The translations under genes were made by a program, and so were the position numbers. A stretch of DNA of 64,000 nucleotides from Jannaschia sp. GRR-S6-38. GTDB lineage: Bacteria; Pseudomonadota; Alphaproteobacteria; Rhodobacterales; Rhodobacteraceae. This document shows, piece after piece, positions 40,233-49,277 of this stretch (position 1 is its first letter; each line of letters opens with the position of its first letter). Under the pieces are notes generated by a model. The model was not told the DNA's origin and ran no database searches. It worked only from the letters and a program-made list of their open reading frames with translations. The DNA lies in assembly GCF_029853695.1 (NCBI RefSeq), contig NZ_CP122537.1, positions 1,364,001-1,428,000 on the forward strand, in the 5' to 3' direction.

Positions 40233-42194
40233 ATGACCCAGAAGGATCGCCCCTGGCTCTTCCGCACCTATGCCGGTCATTCCGACGCGGCGAAGTCGAA
40301 CGCGCTCTATCGCGCGAACCTCGCCAAGGGGCAGACCGGGCTGTCGGTCGCCTTCGACCTGCCGACCCAGACCGGCTACGACAGCGACCACATCCTCGCC
40401 CGCGGCGAGGTCGGCAAGGTCGGCGTGCCGGTGGGCCATCTGGGCGATATGCGCACGCTCTTCGACCAGATCCCGCTGGAGAAGATGAACACCTCGATGA
40501 CGATCAACGCGACCGCCCCCTGGCTGCTCGCGCTCTATGTCGCCGTGGCCGAAGAGCAGGGCGCCGAGGTCGCGAAGCTGCAGGGAACGGTGCAGAACGA
40601 CCTGATCAAGGAATACCTCTCGCGCGGGACCTATGTGCTGCCCCCCGCGCCCTCGATGCGGCTGATCGCGGATGTCGCCGAGTATTGCCGGTCCGAGATT
40701 CCCAAGTGGAATCCGATGAATGTCTGCTCCTACCACCTTCAGGAGGCCGGCGCGACGCCGCAGCAGGAACTGGCCTATGCCCTGGCCACCGCGATGGCCG
40801 TGCTCGACGAATTGCGCCCGCGCGTCGATCCGGCCGATTTCCCGCAACTGGTTGGCCGCATTTCGTTCTTCGTGAATGCCGGCATCCGCTTCGTCACCGA
40901 AATGTGCAAGATGCGCGCCTTCGTCGAACTCTGGGACGAGATCTGCGCCGCGCGTTACGGCGTCGAGGATCCGAAATTCCGTCGCTTCCGATACGGTGTG
41001 CAGGTCAATTCGCTAGGCCTCACGGAACAACAGCCCGAAAACAACGTCTATCGAATCCTTCTGGAAATGCTGGCGGTGACGCTGTCGAAGAATGCCCGCG
41101 CGCGGGCCGTGCAATTGCCGGCCTGGAACGAGGCGCTGGGCCTGCCGCGGCCCTGGGACCAGCAATGGTCGCTGCGGATGCAGCAGGTCCTGGCCTACGA
41201 GACCGACCTTCTGGAATACGGCGATCTCTTCGACGGCTCGCCCGTCGTCGCCGCCAAGGTCGCGGCGCTGAAGGACGAGGCCCGCGCCGAACTGGCCGCC
41301 ATCGACGGCATGGGCGGCGCGGTCGCGGCGATCGAATATATGAAGTCCAGGCTGGTCGAGGCCAATTCCGAACGCCTGGGCGGGATCGAGCGGGGCGAGA
41401 CCACCGTGGTCGGCGTCAACGCCTGGACCGAGGGCGAGGCGTCGCCGCTCGTGGGCTCCGATGGCGGCATCATGACGGTCGATCCCGCGGTCGAGGCCGA
41501 GCAGATCGCACGCCTCGACGCCTGGCGCGCGGCGCGCGACGAAGTGGCCGTGCAGGACGCGCTCGACGCGCTTTCCGCGGCGGCGCGGGCAGGCGAGAAC
41601 ATCATGCCGCCCTCCATCGCGGCCGCGAAGGCCGGGGCGACCACCGGCGAATGGGCGGGCGTCATGCGCGCGGTCCATGGCGAGTATCGCGGCCCCACGG
41701 GCGTCTCCGCCTCGCCCTCGAACCGGACCGAGGGGCTGGATGACCTGCGCGGCGCGGTCGACGCGGTGTCCGACAGACTGGGCAAGCGCCTGACCTTCCT
41801 GATGGGCAAGCCCGGGCTGGACGGCCATTCCAACGGCGCCGAGCAGATCGCCGTGCGCGCCCGCGATTGCGGCATGGCCGTCCGCTACGAGGGGATCCGC
41901 CTGACGCCCGAGGCGATCGTGGCCGCCGCACGCGACGAGGGCGCCCATGTGATCGGCCTGTCGATCCTTTCGGGCAGCCACGTGCCGCTGGTCGAGGACC
42001 TGATGGCCCGCCTGCGCGCCGAGGGGCTGGATCATATCCCGGTGATCGTCGGCGGGATCATTCCCGAAGTCGATGGCGCGATTCTGAAAGCCGCCGGCGT
42101 GGCCGCGATCTATACGCCGAAGGATTTCGAATTGAATCGGATCATGGCGAATATCGTCGAATTGGCCGATCCCGGTGCAATCGCCGCGGAATGA
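40233..42194 (+). CDS. ecm: ethylmalonyl-CoA mutase, B12-dependent
   Basis: A 653-residue cytosolic mutase converting (2R)-ethylmalonyl-CoA to (2S)-methylsuccinyl-CoA in the ethylmalonyl-CoA pathway. The substrate barrel begins RPWLFRTYAGHSDAAKSNALYR and LSVAFDLPTQTGYDSDH. The C-terminal cobalamin domain has GKPGLDGHSNGAEQIAVRARDCG (the D-x-H-x-x-G ligand, about residues 526-548) and VIVGGIIPEVD. It differs from methylmalonyl-CoA mutase in length and is the MeaA-type enzyme expected beside ccrA. ATG 40233 lies just after a GAGG-like site and the CGTAA dyad. Confidence 0.96.
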   Translation: MTQKDRPWLFRTYAGHSDAAKSNALYRANLAKGQTGLSVAFDLPTQTGYDSDHILARGEVGKVGVPVGHLGDMRTLFDQIPLEKMNTSMTINATAPWLLALYVAVAEEQGAEVAKLQGTVQNDLIKEYLSRGTYVLPPAPSMRLIADVAEYCRSEIPKWNPMNVCSYHLQEAGATPQQELAYALATAMAVLDELRPRVDPADFPQLVGRISFFVNAGIRFVTEMCKMRAFVELWDEICAARYGVEDPKFRRFRYGVQVNSLGLTEQQPENNVYRILLEMLAVTLSKNARARAVQLPAWNEALGLPRPWDQQWSLRMQQVLAYETDLLEYGDLFDGSPVVAAKVAALKDEARAELAAIDGMGGAVAAIEYMKSRLVEANSERLGGIERGETTVVGVNAWTEGEASPLVGSDGGIMTVDPAVEAEQIARLDAWRAARDEVAVQDALDALSAAARAGENIMPPSIAAAKAGATTGEWAGVMRAVHGEYRGPTGVSASPSNRTEGLDDLRGAVDAVSDRLGKRLTFLMGKPGLDGHSNGAEQIAVRARDCGMAVRYEGIRLTPEAIVAAARDEGAHVIGLSILSGSHVPLVEDLMARLRAEGLDHIPVIVGGIIPEVDGAILKAAGVAAIYTPKDFELNRIMANIVELADPGAIAAE

Positions 42195-42260
42195 CTTCTT
42201 GATTCATTCACCTTTCGGCGCGTAAGTCTGAGCGGGGACCTACGCAATCGAGGGAATGGA

Positions 42261-42605
42261 ATGTCTGACGTGAAGAAGATGTCGAGGGAACAGCTCGAAA
42301 AGGAAGCCGCCGAGGCCGAGGCCCGGTTGCGGGAATTGCGCAAGGCGCAGGAGGAATTCGACGGGCGCCGGCTCAAGGAATTGCGCGGCGAGATCGAGGC
42401 GATGCTCGGGAAGGAAGGCTTCACGCTGGCCGACCTCTTCGGCGGCAAGCAGGGCAAGAAGCCCGTCGCCGGCGCGGCCAAGGCGCCCGCGAAGTATCGC
42501 CATCCGGAAAACGGCGCGCTGACCTGGTCCGGCCGCGGGCGCCAGCCCGGCTGGTACAAGGAGGCGCTGGCCCAGGGCAAGAAGCCCGAGGATCTGGCCA
42601 TCTAG
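42261..42605 (+). CDS. H-NS-family nucleoid protein (HvrA/Spb-like)
   Basis: A 114-residue DNA-binding protein. A coiled-coil oligomerisation region rich in E/K/R (residues 5-48) is followed by the H-NS core motif [37 protein letters not shown]. In Rhodobacter this group includes HvrA and Spb, light- and redox-related trans-acting factors; the role here is not deducible. It follows ecm by 66 bp and is followed by a strong terminator. Confidence 0.93.
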   Translation: MSDVKKMSREQLEKEAAEAEARLRELRKAQEEFDGRRLKELRGEIEAMLGKEGFTLADLFGGKQGKKPVAGAAKAPAKYRHPENGALTWSGRGRQPGWYKEALAQGKKPEDLAI

Positions 42606-42630
42606 ACCGCCATCGCATTCGCGATCATCA

Positions 42631-42660
42631 AGGGGCGCATTCCGCGCCCCTTTTTCTTTC
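42631..42660 (+). terminator. strong rho-independent terminator
   Basis: GGGGCGC (42632-42638) and GCGCCCC (42644-42650) form a 7-bp GC stem with a 5-nt loop, directly followed by TTTTTCTTTC. It ends the transcript of the H-NS-like gene before deoD, whose ribosome-binding site starts immediately after. Confidence 0.85.
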
Positions 42661-42670
42661 GGAGGACCCG

Positions 42671-43375
42671 ATGACCCCCCATATCCGCGCCGAACCCGGC
42701 CAGATCGCCGAGACCGTCCTGATGCCCGGCGATCCGCTGCGCGCGAAATGGGCGGCCGAGACGTTTCTCGACGCGCCGGAGCTGGTCAACGACACGCGCG
42801 GGATGCTGGGCTTCACCGGGACATGGCGCGGCAATCGCGTGACGATCCACGGCTCGGGCATGGGGATGCCGTCGCTGTCGATCTACGCGGGCGAGCTGAT
42901 CCGAAACTACGATGCGCGGACGCTGATCCGGATCGGCTCGACCGGCGCGATGCAGAAACATGTGGCGATCCGCGACGTGATCCTTGCGCAGACCGCATCG
43001 AGCATCTCGACCCCGTCCAGCGCGATCTTCCGTGAATTGAATTTCGCCCCCTGCGCCGATTTCGGCCTGCTCCAGGCGGCGGCGGCGGCGGCGCGGGACC
43101 GCGCGACGACCGTGCATGTCGGCGGGATCTATTCCTCCGACACGTTCTACGACGAACGCCCCGACCTGAACCAGGAGATGACGCGCCACGGGATCCTGGC
43201 CGTCGAGATGGAAACCGCCGAGCTCTACACCCTGGCCGCGCGCTTCGGCCGCCGCGCGCTGTCGGTGCTGACGGTCTCGGACCACCTCATCACCGAGGAG
43301 GCGCTGCCCGCGGCCGAGCGTCAGTCGAGCTTCGGAGACATGGTCGAGATCGCGCTGGAGGCGGCCTTCGCCTGA
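42671..43375 (+). CDS. deoD: purine nucleoside phosphorylase, DeoD (hexameric) type
   Basis: A 234-residue cytosolic enzyme for phosphorolysis of (deoxy)adenosine, inosine and guanosine. [19 protein letters not shown] near the N-terminus, [23 protein letters not shown], the base/ribose site [16 protein letters not shown] and [13 protein letters not shown] are DeoD motifs. The length is slightly under the usual 235-239. It has a CGGAGG site directly after the upstream terminator. It is distinct from the trimeric-type phosphorylase at 28973. Confidence 0.95.
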   Translation: MTPHIRAEPGQIAETVLMPGDPLRAKWAAETFLDAPELVNDTRGMLGFTGTWRGNRVTIHGSGMGMPSLSIYAGELIRNYDARTLIRIGSTGAMQKHVAIRDVILAQTASSISTPSSAIFRELNFAPCADFGLLQAAAAAARDRATTVHVGGIYSSDTFYDERPDLNQEMTRHGILAVEMETAELYTLAARFGRRALSVLTVSDHLITEEALPAAERQSSFGDMVEIALEAAFA

Positions 43376-43409
43376 CCAGGCCCGGCAGGGCCCGCCGCGC
43401 GGGGCGGAT

Positions 43410-43430
43410 GGCCGGGGCGCGGCCCCGGCC
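43410..43430. terminator. GC-rich hairpin between convergent deoD and odc
   Basis: GGCCGGGGC (43410-43418), a 3-nt loop and GCCCCGGCC (43422-43430) form a perfect 9-bp stem in the 62-bp gap between two convergent stops. There is no T-run on either side, but position fits a bidirectional stop signal. Confidence 0.5.
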
Positions 43431-43437
43431 GCCCGTC

Positions 43438-44613
43438 TCAGATGACGATCGTTTCGAGCGGCGGGAAGCCGTTGAAGCCCACCGAGGAATAGGTCGAGGT
43501 ATAGGCGCCGCAATTGCGGATCACGATCCGGTCGCCCGCGCGCAGGCCCACGGGCAGCTGGATCGGCCGTTTCTCGTAGAGCACGTCGGCCGAGTCGCAG
43601 GACGGGCCCGCCAGCACGCAGGGGCCGGTCGGCTGGCCATCATGGGCGGTCGCGAACTGGTAGCGGATCGCCTCGCCCTCGGTCTCGGCCAGCCCCGAGA
43701 AGCGGCCGATATCCAGATAGACCCAGCGATGCAGGTCGGCCTCGGATTTCTTCGAGACCAGCACCACCTCGGCGGCGATCGCGCCGGCCTCGGCCACCAT
43801 GCCGCGGCCCGGCTCGGCCATGATCTGCGGCACGTCGCCGAAGCGATCGGCGATCAGCGCCATCACGGCCTGCGCATAGGCGGTCGGGGCCTGGATCGCC
43901 TCGCCATAGAAGGCCGGGAAGCCGCCGCCGATATTCAGAAGCTGCAGGTCGAAGCCCTCGTCCTGCGCGCGGTGCCAGATGGCCGCGACCTGGTCCAGCG
44001 TGCCGGTCCACATCCGCGCCTCGCGGGTCTGCGAGCCGACATGGAAGGACAGGCCGTGCGGCACGAGGCCCAACTCGCGGGTCCGCTGCAGCAGCGCCAT
44101 GACCTTGTCGGAGGCGCAGCCGAACTTGCGGCTGAGCGGCCAGTCGGCCTCGGGGTTGTCGACGATCACGCGGATGTAGACCTGCGCGCCGGGCGCGTTC
44201 TCGGCGATCTTCTCCAGCTCCTCCTCGGCATCGGCGGCGAAGATCGTGACGCCCACATGATGCGCGAAGCGGATGTCGGAGGCTTTCTTGATCGTGTTGC
44301 CGAAGGAGACATGCGCCGGATCGGCGCCCTGGCTCAGCACCAGTTCGATCTCGCCGCGCGAGGCCGCGTCGAAGCCCGACCCCAGACGCACCAGACGCTC
44401 GATGATCGCGGGATGCGGGTTGGCCTTCACGGCGTAGTGGATATGCGCGCGGCCCAGACCGGCCGACAGGGCGCGGAACTGACGCTCGACCGCGTCGATA
44501 TCGACGACCAGCGTCGGGTGCGCGAAATCATGGGCGGCGATATAGGCGTCCACGCGCGACGGGACGGTTTCGACGAAGGCGGACGGACGGCCGAAGCCGG
44601 TTACTGCGTTCAT
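43438..44613 (-). CDS. odc: ornithine/lysine decarboxylase, alanine-racemase fold (type III PLP)
   Basis: A 391-residue cytosolic PLP enzyme, most likely making putrescine from ornithine. The PLP lysine is Lys63 in HYAVKANPHPAI. LSFHVGSQ, the glycine-rich phosphate site LNIGGGFPAFY, EPGRGMVAEAG and the active-site Cys region AGPSCDSADVLYE fit eukaryote-like ODC/DAP decarboxylases. Dual ornithine/lysine activity is known in the family, so substrate choice is uncertain. It has a 247-bp upstream gap with a structured leader and is convergent with deoD. Confidence 0.93.
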   Translation of the reverse strand: MNAVTGFGRPSAFVETVPSRVDAYIAAHDFAHPTLVVDIDAVERQFRALSAGLGRAHIHYAVKANPHPAIIERLVRLGSGFDAASRGEIELVLSQGADPAHVSFGNTIKKASDIRFAHHVGVTIFAADAEEELEKIAENAPGAQVYIRVIVDNPEADWPLSRKFGCASDKVMALLQRTRELGLVPHGLSFHVGSQTREARMWTGTLDQVAAIWHRAQDEGFDLQLLNIGGGFPAFYGEAIQAPTAYAQAVMALIADRFGDVPQIMAEPGRGMVAEAGAIAAEVVLVSKKSEADLHRWVYLDIGRFSGLAETEGEAIRYQFATAHDGQPTGPCVLAGPSCDSADVLYEKRPIQLPVGLRAGDRIVIRNCGAYTSTYSSVGFNGFPPLETIVI

Positions 44614-44664
44614 GGGTCATCTCCGATCAGACCCGGCCATTCCGGATTTCCCGGCGAAGACCGC

Positions 44665-44752
44665 TCAGTTCCAAGGGGAGACGTTACCGTCGCTACGTAA
44701 CCGTGCGTGAAGCCGTGCCAGAGGCGCGTGCGTTGGCGTCTTGAGGCGCCAT
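44665..44752 (-). promoter_or_regulatory. candidate odc leader (speF-type cis-regulatory RNA / leader peptide)
   Basis: On the minus strand, 50-140 nt before odc, an ORF ends LARLHARLRSDGNVSPWN with stop 44665-44667. An ATG at 44752 starts a second frame, MAPQDANARASGTASRTVT. Both overlap a GTTAC/GTAAC stem (44697-44701 with 44683-44687). The first frame includes a TTA Leu codon, very rare in this DNA. A TTGACT at 44773-44778 could be a -35 element. Corbino et al. described a conserved speF RNA upstream of alphaproteobacterial ornithine decarboxylases; I infer, but cannot confirm, that this is it. Confidence 0.45.
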
Positions 44753-44860
44753 CTGGGGCCGGGCGCAATTCCAGTCAAGACGGAAAACAGCCGGAAAATC
44801 GATTTGGAACCATTGCGGATGCGGCGTGTTGTTTGGGCGACAATCACCTAGGAGTTGAAT

Positions 44861-45037
44861 ATGTCGACGACGCTGAAGACCCTGACCGCCCTGCCCCTGA
44901 TTGCCCTTCTGGCCGCCTGCCAAGCCGGTGGCGGCGTTGAGACCGAGGCGGGCCTCGAAGCCACCCTCGATCAGGACATCGACGGGGACGGCACCATTCC
45001 GGGCCCGACCGGTGCCGAGCTTCAGGTCTCCGACTGA
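44861..45037 (+). CDS. small lipoprotein, 58 residues
   Basis: MSTTLKTLTALPLIALLAAC is a lipoprotein signal with the acylated Cys at residue 20, followed by an acidic Gly/Asp-rich tail (DQDIDGDGTIPGPTG). ATG 44861 follows AGGAG (44850-44854) at 6-nt spacing and the gene is followed by a strong terminator, both supporting a real gene. I recognise no family. It is divergent from odc. Confidence 0.75.
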   Translation: MSTTLKTLTALPLIALLAACQAGGGVETEAGLEATLDQDIDGDGTIPGPTGAELQVSD

Positions 45038-45065
45038 CCCAACCCGATTTGTCCCCCTGGGACGG

Positions 45066-45097
45066 AAAAGGCCCCCGCCGCTGGCGGGGGCCTTTTT
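45066..45097. terminator. bidirectional rho-independent terminator
   Basis: AAAAGGCCCCCGCC, loop GCT, GGCGGGGGCCTTTTT form a long perfect stem with A-run and T-run on either side. It serves the small lipoprotein gene on the plus strand and sdhB, whose stop is at 45119, on the minus strand. Confidence 0.9.
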
Positions 45098-45118
45098 GCT
45101 GTCAGCGATGCCGCCCCG

Positions 45119-45898
45119 TCAGAGCTGACGCTCGACCATCATCTTCTTGATGTTCGCGATCGCCTTCGCCGGGTTCAGACCCTTCGGGCAGGTCTTGGCG
45201 CAGTTCATGATCGTGTGGCAGCGGTAGAGCTTGAACGGATCCTCGAGGTCGTCCAGCCGCTCGCCCGTCGCCTCGTCACGGCTATCGACGATCCAGCGGT
45301 ACGCGTGCAGCAGCGCCGCCGGCCCGAGATAGCGGTCGCCGTTCCACCAGTAGGACGGGCAGGCCGTCGAGCAGGACGCGCACATGATGCATTCGTAGAG
45401 CCCGTCCAGCTTCTCGCGATCCGCGATCGATTGGCGCCATTCCTTGGCGGGCGTGTTGGTCTTGGTTTCCAGCCACGGCATGACGCTCGCGTGCTGGGCG
45501 TAGAAATGCGTCAGGTCCGGGATCAGGTCCTTCACGACGGGCATGTGCGGCAGCGGGTAGATCTTCACGTCGCCCTTCACCTCGTCGATGCCCCAGGTGC
45601 AGGCCAACGTGTTCACCCCGTCGATATTCATCGCACAGGAGCCGCAGATCCCCTCGCGGCAGGACCGGCGGAAGGTCAGCGTCGGATCGATCTCGTTCTT
45701 GATCTTGATCAGCGCGTCCAGAACCATCGGCCCGCAGGTGTCCAGATCCACCCAATAGGTGTCGAGCCGCGGGTTGTTCCCGTCCTCGGGGTTCCAACGG
45801 TAGACTTGGAATTTGCGCAGGTTGTTCGCGCCCTCGGGCTTGGGCCAGGTCTTGCCCACGGTGATCTTCGAGTTCTTGGGCAGGGTGAATTGAACCAT
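45119..45898 (-). CDS. sdhB: succinate dehydrogenase iron-sulfur subunit
   Basis: A 259-residue subunit of membrane complex II carrying three Fe-S clusters. The ferredoxin-like N-terminal domain has [15 protein letters not shown] (2Fe-2S). The C-terminal domain has [16 protein letters not shown] and [17 protein letters not shown] for the 4Fe-4S and 3Fe-4S centres. It is the last gene of the minus-strand sdh operon, but four genes separate it from sdhA. The upstream gene ends 13 bp before its ATG, and the ribosome-binding site TAGGAGG-type sequence lies in that gap. Confidence 0.98.
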   Translation of the reverse strand: MVQFTLPKNSKITVGKTWPKPEGANNLRKFQVYRWNPEDGNNPRLDTYWVDLDTCGPMVLDALIKIKNEIDPTLTFRRSCREGICGSCAMNIDGVNTLACTWGIDEVKGDVKIYPLPHMPVVKDLIPDLTHFYAQHASVMPWLETKTNTPAKEWRQSIADREKLDGLYECIMCASCSTACPSYWWNGDRYLGPAALLHAYRWIVDSRDEATGERLDDLEDPFKLYRCHTIMNCAKTCPKGLNPAKAIANIKKMMVERQL

Positions 45899-45910
45899 CG
45901 GTCGTTCCTC

Positions 45911-46228
45911 CTAGAGGGTATTCAGGATCGCGGGCAGGCCTTCGGCGGCGATGCAGCGAATGGTTTCGGGGCGGCCGGCGATGTCGAGCACCAGCCGGCT
46001 GGCGGTGGCGTCGTCGCGGGTCGCGGCGGAGGCGGCCAGCGTCGCGATCTCGCTGCCCGTGGCGTTGTCGATGATGCAGTCGGTCGCGGGCTCCAGCGGC
46101 ACGCCGGGGAAGCGTTCGGCCACGATCGGGTTCACCACCGATTTCGCGGCGGAGCGGCTGAGCTCGGTGCCGACGGCGCTGTTGCAGCCGGCGAGCAGGG
46201 CCAGGGCGATCAGAGGCTCAAGCCGCAT
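45911..46228 (-). CDS. small lipoprotein in the sdh operon
   Basis: A 105-residue protein beginning MRLEPLIALALLAGC, a lipoprotein signal with Cys15. The mature part (VGTELSRSAAKSVVNPIVAERFPGVPLEPATDCIIDNATGSEI, then a second Cys pair region ETIRCIAAEGL) reads as a conserved soluble domain often seen next to sdhB in roseobacters; no function is known. Its start overlaps the sulfotransferase stop by 11 bp and it ends 12 bp before sdhB. Confidence 0.78.
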   Translation of the reverse strand: MRLEPLIALALLAGCNSAVGTELSRSAAKSVVNPIVAERFPGVPLEPATDCIIDNATGSEIATLAASAATRDDATASRLVLDIAGRPETIRCIAAEGLPAILNTL

Positions 46229-47015
46229 CGCGCAGCTCCTCCAGCCAGGCGGTCGGGTGCGGTTCGTAGCCCAGCTTGACCAGCCCCGCGCCGTATTCGG
46301 CGGCATAGGCCTCGGCCACGCGACGTGGCAGCGCCTCGCGCCACTGCGCGACCCGCCCCGAAGCGACATGCGCCCGGATGCGTTCGCCCCGCGCCGCTTC
46401 CTCGGCCAGCCCGCCGAAGAGCGACTTGGCCCAGAAGATCTCGACCCCCTTGGCGACTTCCGGCTCGGTCAGGCCGAGGTCGCGCAGATGCTCGCGGAAG
46501 CCGTCGCAGCTTTCATCGGCGATCAGGTCTTCGTAGCGCGCCTCGATCGTGTTGGGCCGGTCGTAATCCCAGTCCAGCATCTCCTGCAGGGTCTGGGCAT
46601 GCTTCTCGCGCATCTCGAAGAGCAGCTTTTCCTCCGGATCCTCCAGCGCGTTCAGGTGCTGCTGGTAGGTCAGCCCGCCGAGATCCTCGCGCGGCGCGTG
46701 CAGGAAAGCCTCCCCGGCCTCGGGCGCGTGGTGGTGATAGCGGCAGCCCGACAGCAGCACGTCGCGCGGATCGCGGATCACGTGCAGAACCCGCGCATCG
46801 GGCCGGTCGAGCAGCGCCTCGGGGAAACGCGAGGACCAGGAGAACAGGAAGACGCGGTCGATCTCGGGGACCAGCCCGTCGCCGCGCGCCGGGTAGGTCA
46901 CGTGGCTCTCGATGCCCAGCGCGGCGGCGAGCCTGCGGAACACGGCGCGCATCCACAGCGTGCCGGTCTTGTGATGCGTGCCGACGCAGAAGACGCGGGG
47001 GGCGATCAGCTCCAT
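46218..47015 (-). CDS. sulfotransferase-domain protein
   Basis: A 265-residue PAPS-dependent sulfotransferase-like protein. The 5'-phosphosulfate loop is VFCVGTHHKTGTLWMRAVF (about residues 8-26) and the 3'-phosphate site is ARVLHVIRDPRDVLLSGCRYHHH (about 80-102). The C-terminal part is helical. The acceptor substrate is unknown. It lies within the sdh operon between small lipoprotein genes, which is not explained by its chemistry. Its ATG overlaps the upstream stop by one base (TGATG). Confidence 0.85.
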   Translation of the reverse strand: MELIAPRVFCVGTHHKTGTLWMRAVFRRLAAALGIESHVTYPARGDGLVPEIDRVFLFSWSSRFPEALLDRPDARVLHVIRDPRDVLLSGCRYHHHAPEAGEAFLHAPREDLGGLTYQQHLNALEDPEEKLLFEMREKHAQTLQEMLDWDYDRPNTIEARYEDLIADESCDGFREHLRDLGLTEPEVAKGVEIFWAKSLFGGLAEEAARGERIRAHVASGRVAQWREALPRRVAEAYAAEYGAGLVKLGYEPHPTAWLEELRDAA

Positions 47016-47236
47016 CAGCGGCTGGCCCGTTCCGCGGTGCAGGCGACCAGCGCCTCGATCTCGGCGGCGCTCATGTCGGCCTGCGGATCCCGCGCGAGGT
47101 CCGGCCGCCCGATCGCCGTCGCGCAGGAGGCGAGCCCCGGCGTCACCGCCACGTCCTCGCCCACGAAATCGACGGCGCTGACCGTGTTGCAGCCCGCCAG
47201 CGCCAGGGCGGATATCGCCAGCCATCCCGCCCTCAT
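47015..47236 (-). CDS. small lipoprotein, 73 residues
   Basis: MRAGWLAISALALAGC gives a lipoprotein signal with Cys16. The mature 57 residues contain two more cysteines (ASCATAIGRPDLA, ALVACTAERASR) that could form a disulfide. No family is recognised. It overlaps the gene before it by 4 bp (ATGA) and the sulfotransferase gene after it by 1 bp, so all are translated as one unit within the sdh operon. Confidence 0.72.
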   Translation of the reverse strand: MRAGWLAISALALAGCNTVSAVDFVGEDVAVTPGLASCATAIGRPDLARDPQADMSAAEIEALVACTAERASR

Positions 47237-47412
47237 CGCGGGATCGCCCGGCAGGCGTCGAGCGCGCGCAGATCCGCGGGCCCGCGCGTGCGGATCGTGC
47301 CGTCGATCACCGGCACGCCCTGGTCGCGCGCGCAGTCCAGATAGGCCGCGCGCCGCGCCTCGGGGCCCGTGGGCATGCAGGCCGACAGCAGAACCGTCAG
47401 CCCCGCGGCCAC
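47233..47412 (-). CDS. small lipoprotein, about 59 residues
   Basis: The frame contains a lipobox (AAGLTVLLSAC) followed by MPTGPEARRAAYLDCARDQGVPVIDGTIRTRGPADLRALDACRAIPR, a small domain with two further cysteines. There is no ATG before the lipobox downstream of sdhA; GTG 47412 is the most plausible start. A longer frame reaches 47502 inside sdhA. The ribosome-binding site is weak, so translation may rely on readthrough of ribosomes from sdhA. Confidence 0.62.
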   Translation of the reverse strand: MAAGLTVLLSACMPTGPEARRAAYLDCARDQGVPVIDGTIRTRGPADLRALDACRAIPR

Positions 47413-47449
47413 CCGCCCGATATGTCCGCCGCCCGGCAATCGTCCCGGC

Positions 47450-49261
47450 TCAGTAGACCCGCGCCTTGGGCGCGATCTTCTTGAGGTCGATGCCGCCGTC
47501 ATTGTGACTGGTCAGCGGATTCACGTGGACGCCGCGATAGCCGATATCCGACTTCATCTCGTCGCCCTTAAACCAGACGAGGCTGTGCTTGCGCCAGTTC
47601 TCGTCGTCGCGATCGGGGAAGTCCTCATGCGCGTGCGCGCCACGGCTTTCCTTGCGGGCCTCGGCGGCGACCACGGTGGCCACGGCGTTGGGCATCAGGT
47701 TCGCCAGCTCCAGCGTCTCCATCAGGTCGGAGTTCCAGATCAGCGTCTGGTCGGTGACCGAGATGTCCTCCAGCTTGTCCGAGATGGCCTCCATCTTCTC
47801 CTTGCCCTGCTTGAGCGTCTCGGAGGTGCGGAAGACGGCGGCGTCTTCCTGCATGGTCTTCTGCATCTCGAGCCGCAGCTCGGCCGTCGCGACCTGGCCG
47901 CGCGCGTGGCGCAGCCCGTCGAACCGGGCCAGCGCCATCTCGACCGAACGCTGGTTCGGCGCCGGCACGGCGGTGGACGGATCGACGATCTGCCCCGCGC
48001 GGATCGCGGCGGCGCGGCCAAAGACCACCAGGTCGATCAGCGAGTTCGACCCCAGCCGGTTCGCGCCATGGACCGAGGCGCAGCCCGCCTCGCCCACGGC
48101 CATCAGGCCCTGGGCCACGTTGTCGGGGTCGGACTTTGTCGGCGCCAGCACCTCGCCCCAGTAATTCGTCGGGATGCCGCCCATGTTGTAATGCACCGTC
48201 GGCAGGACCGGGATCGGCTCCTTCGTGACGTCGGCACCGGCGAAAATGCGCGCGGATTCGGAGATCCCGGGCAGGCGCAGCTTCAGCGTCTCCGCCGGCA
48301 GGTGGCTGAGGTTGAGGTGGATGTGATCCTTGTTCTTGCCGACGCCGCGGCCCTCGCGGATCTCCATCGTCATGCAGCGGCTGACGACGTCGCGCGAGGC
48401 GAGATCCTTGTAGGTGGGGGCATAGCGCTCCATGAAGCGCTCGCCCTCGGAATTGGTGAGATAGCCGCCCTCGCCGCGCGCGCCTTCGGTGATCAGGCAA
48501 CCCGCGCCGTAGATGCCAGTCGGGTGGAATTGCACGAATTCCATGTCCTGCAGCGGCAGGCCGGCGCGCGCGACCATCCCGCCGCCGTCGCCGGTGCAGG
48601 TATGGGCCGAAGTGGCCGAGAAATAGGCACGGCCGTAGCCGCCCGTGGCGAGCACCGTCATCTTCGCCGCGAAGAGGTGCAGCGTGCCGTCATCCAGCTT
48701 CCAGCACAGAACGCCCTGGCACTGGCCGTCCTCGGACATGATCAGGTCGATGGCGAAATACTCGATGAAGAACTGCGCCTGCTGCTTGAGGCTCTGGCCG
48801 TAGAGCGTGTGCAGGATCGCGTGGCCGGTCCGGTCGGCGGCGGCGCAGGTGCGCTGCACCGGCGGGCCCTCGCCGTATTCGGTCGTGTGGCCGCCGAAGG
48901 GCCGCTGGTAGATCTTGCCTTCCTCGGTGCGCGAGAAGGGCACGCCGTAATGCTCCAGCTCGTAGACCGCCTTGGGCGCCTCGCGGGCGAGGTATTCCAT
49001 CGCGTCCGTGTCGCCCAGCCAGTCCGACCCCTTCACCGTGTCGTACATGTGCCATTGCCAGCTGTCGGGGCCCATGTTGCCCAGGCTCGCGGCGATGCCG
49101 CCCTGCGCGGCCACGGTGTGCGACCGGGTCGGGAAGACCTTCGTCACGCAGGCCGTCCGCAGCCCCTGCTCGGCCATGCCCAGCGTCGCGCGAAGCCCCG
49201 CGCCGCCGGCACCGACCACGACGACGTCGTATTCGTGGGTCTCGTATTCGTAGGCAGCCAT
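47450..49261 (-). CDS. sdhA: succinate dehydrogenase flavoprotein subunit
   Basis: A 603-residue catalytic subunit of complex II oxidising succinate to fumarate. FAD-binding [21 protein letters not shown], the covalent-flavin His in [62 protein letters not shown] and the C-terminal KHSLVW-x-KGDE region are all present. It ends in RVY at 47450. It follows sdhD after 16 bp and precedes the small-gene cassette that splits it from sdhB. Confidence 0.98.
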   Translation of the reverse strand: MAAYEYETHEYDVVVVGAGGAGLRATLGMAEQGLRTACVTKVFPTRSHTVAAQGGIAASLGNMGPDSWQWHMYDTVKGSDWLGDTDAMEYLAREAPKAVYELEHYGVPFSRTEEGKIYQRPFGGHTTEYGEGPPVQRTCAAADRTGHAILHTLYGQSLKQQAQFFIEYFAIDLIMSEDGQCQGVLCWKLDDGTLHLFAAKMTVLATGGYGRAYFSATSAHTCTGDGGGMVARAGLPLQDMEFVQFHPTGIYGAGCLITEGARGEGGYLTNSEGERFMERYAPTYKDLASRDVVSRCMTMEIREGRGVGKNKDHIHLNLSHLPAETLKLRLPGISESARIFAGADVTKEPIPVLPTVHYNMGGIPTNYWGEVLAPTKSDPDNVAQGLMAVGEAGCASVHGANRLGSNSLIDLVVFGRAAAIRAGQIVDPSTAVPAPNQRSVEMALARFDGLRHARGQVATAELRLEMQKTMQEDAAVFRTSETLKQGKEKMEAISDKLEDISVTDQTLIWNSDLMETLELANLMPNAVATVVAAEARKESRGAHAHEDFPDRDDENWRKHSLVWFKGDEMKSDIGYRGVHVNPLTSHNDGGIDLKKIAPKARVY

Positions 49262-49277
49262 GTCGGTTCTCCGGGTA

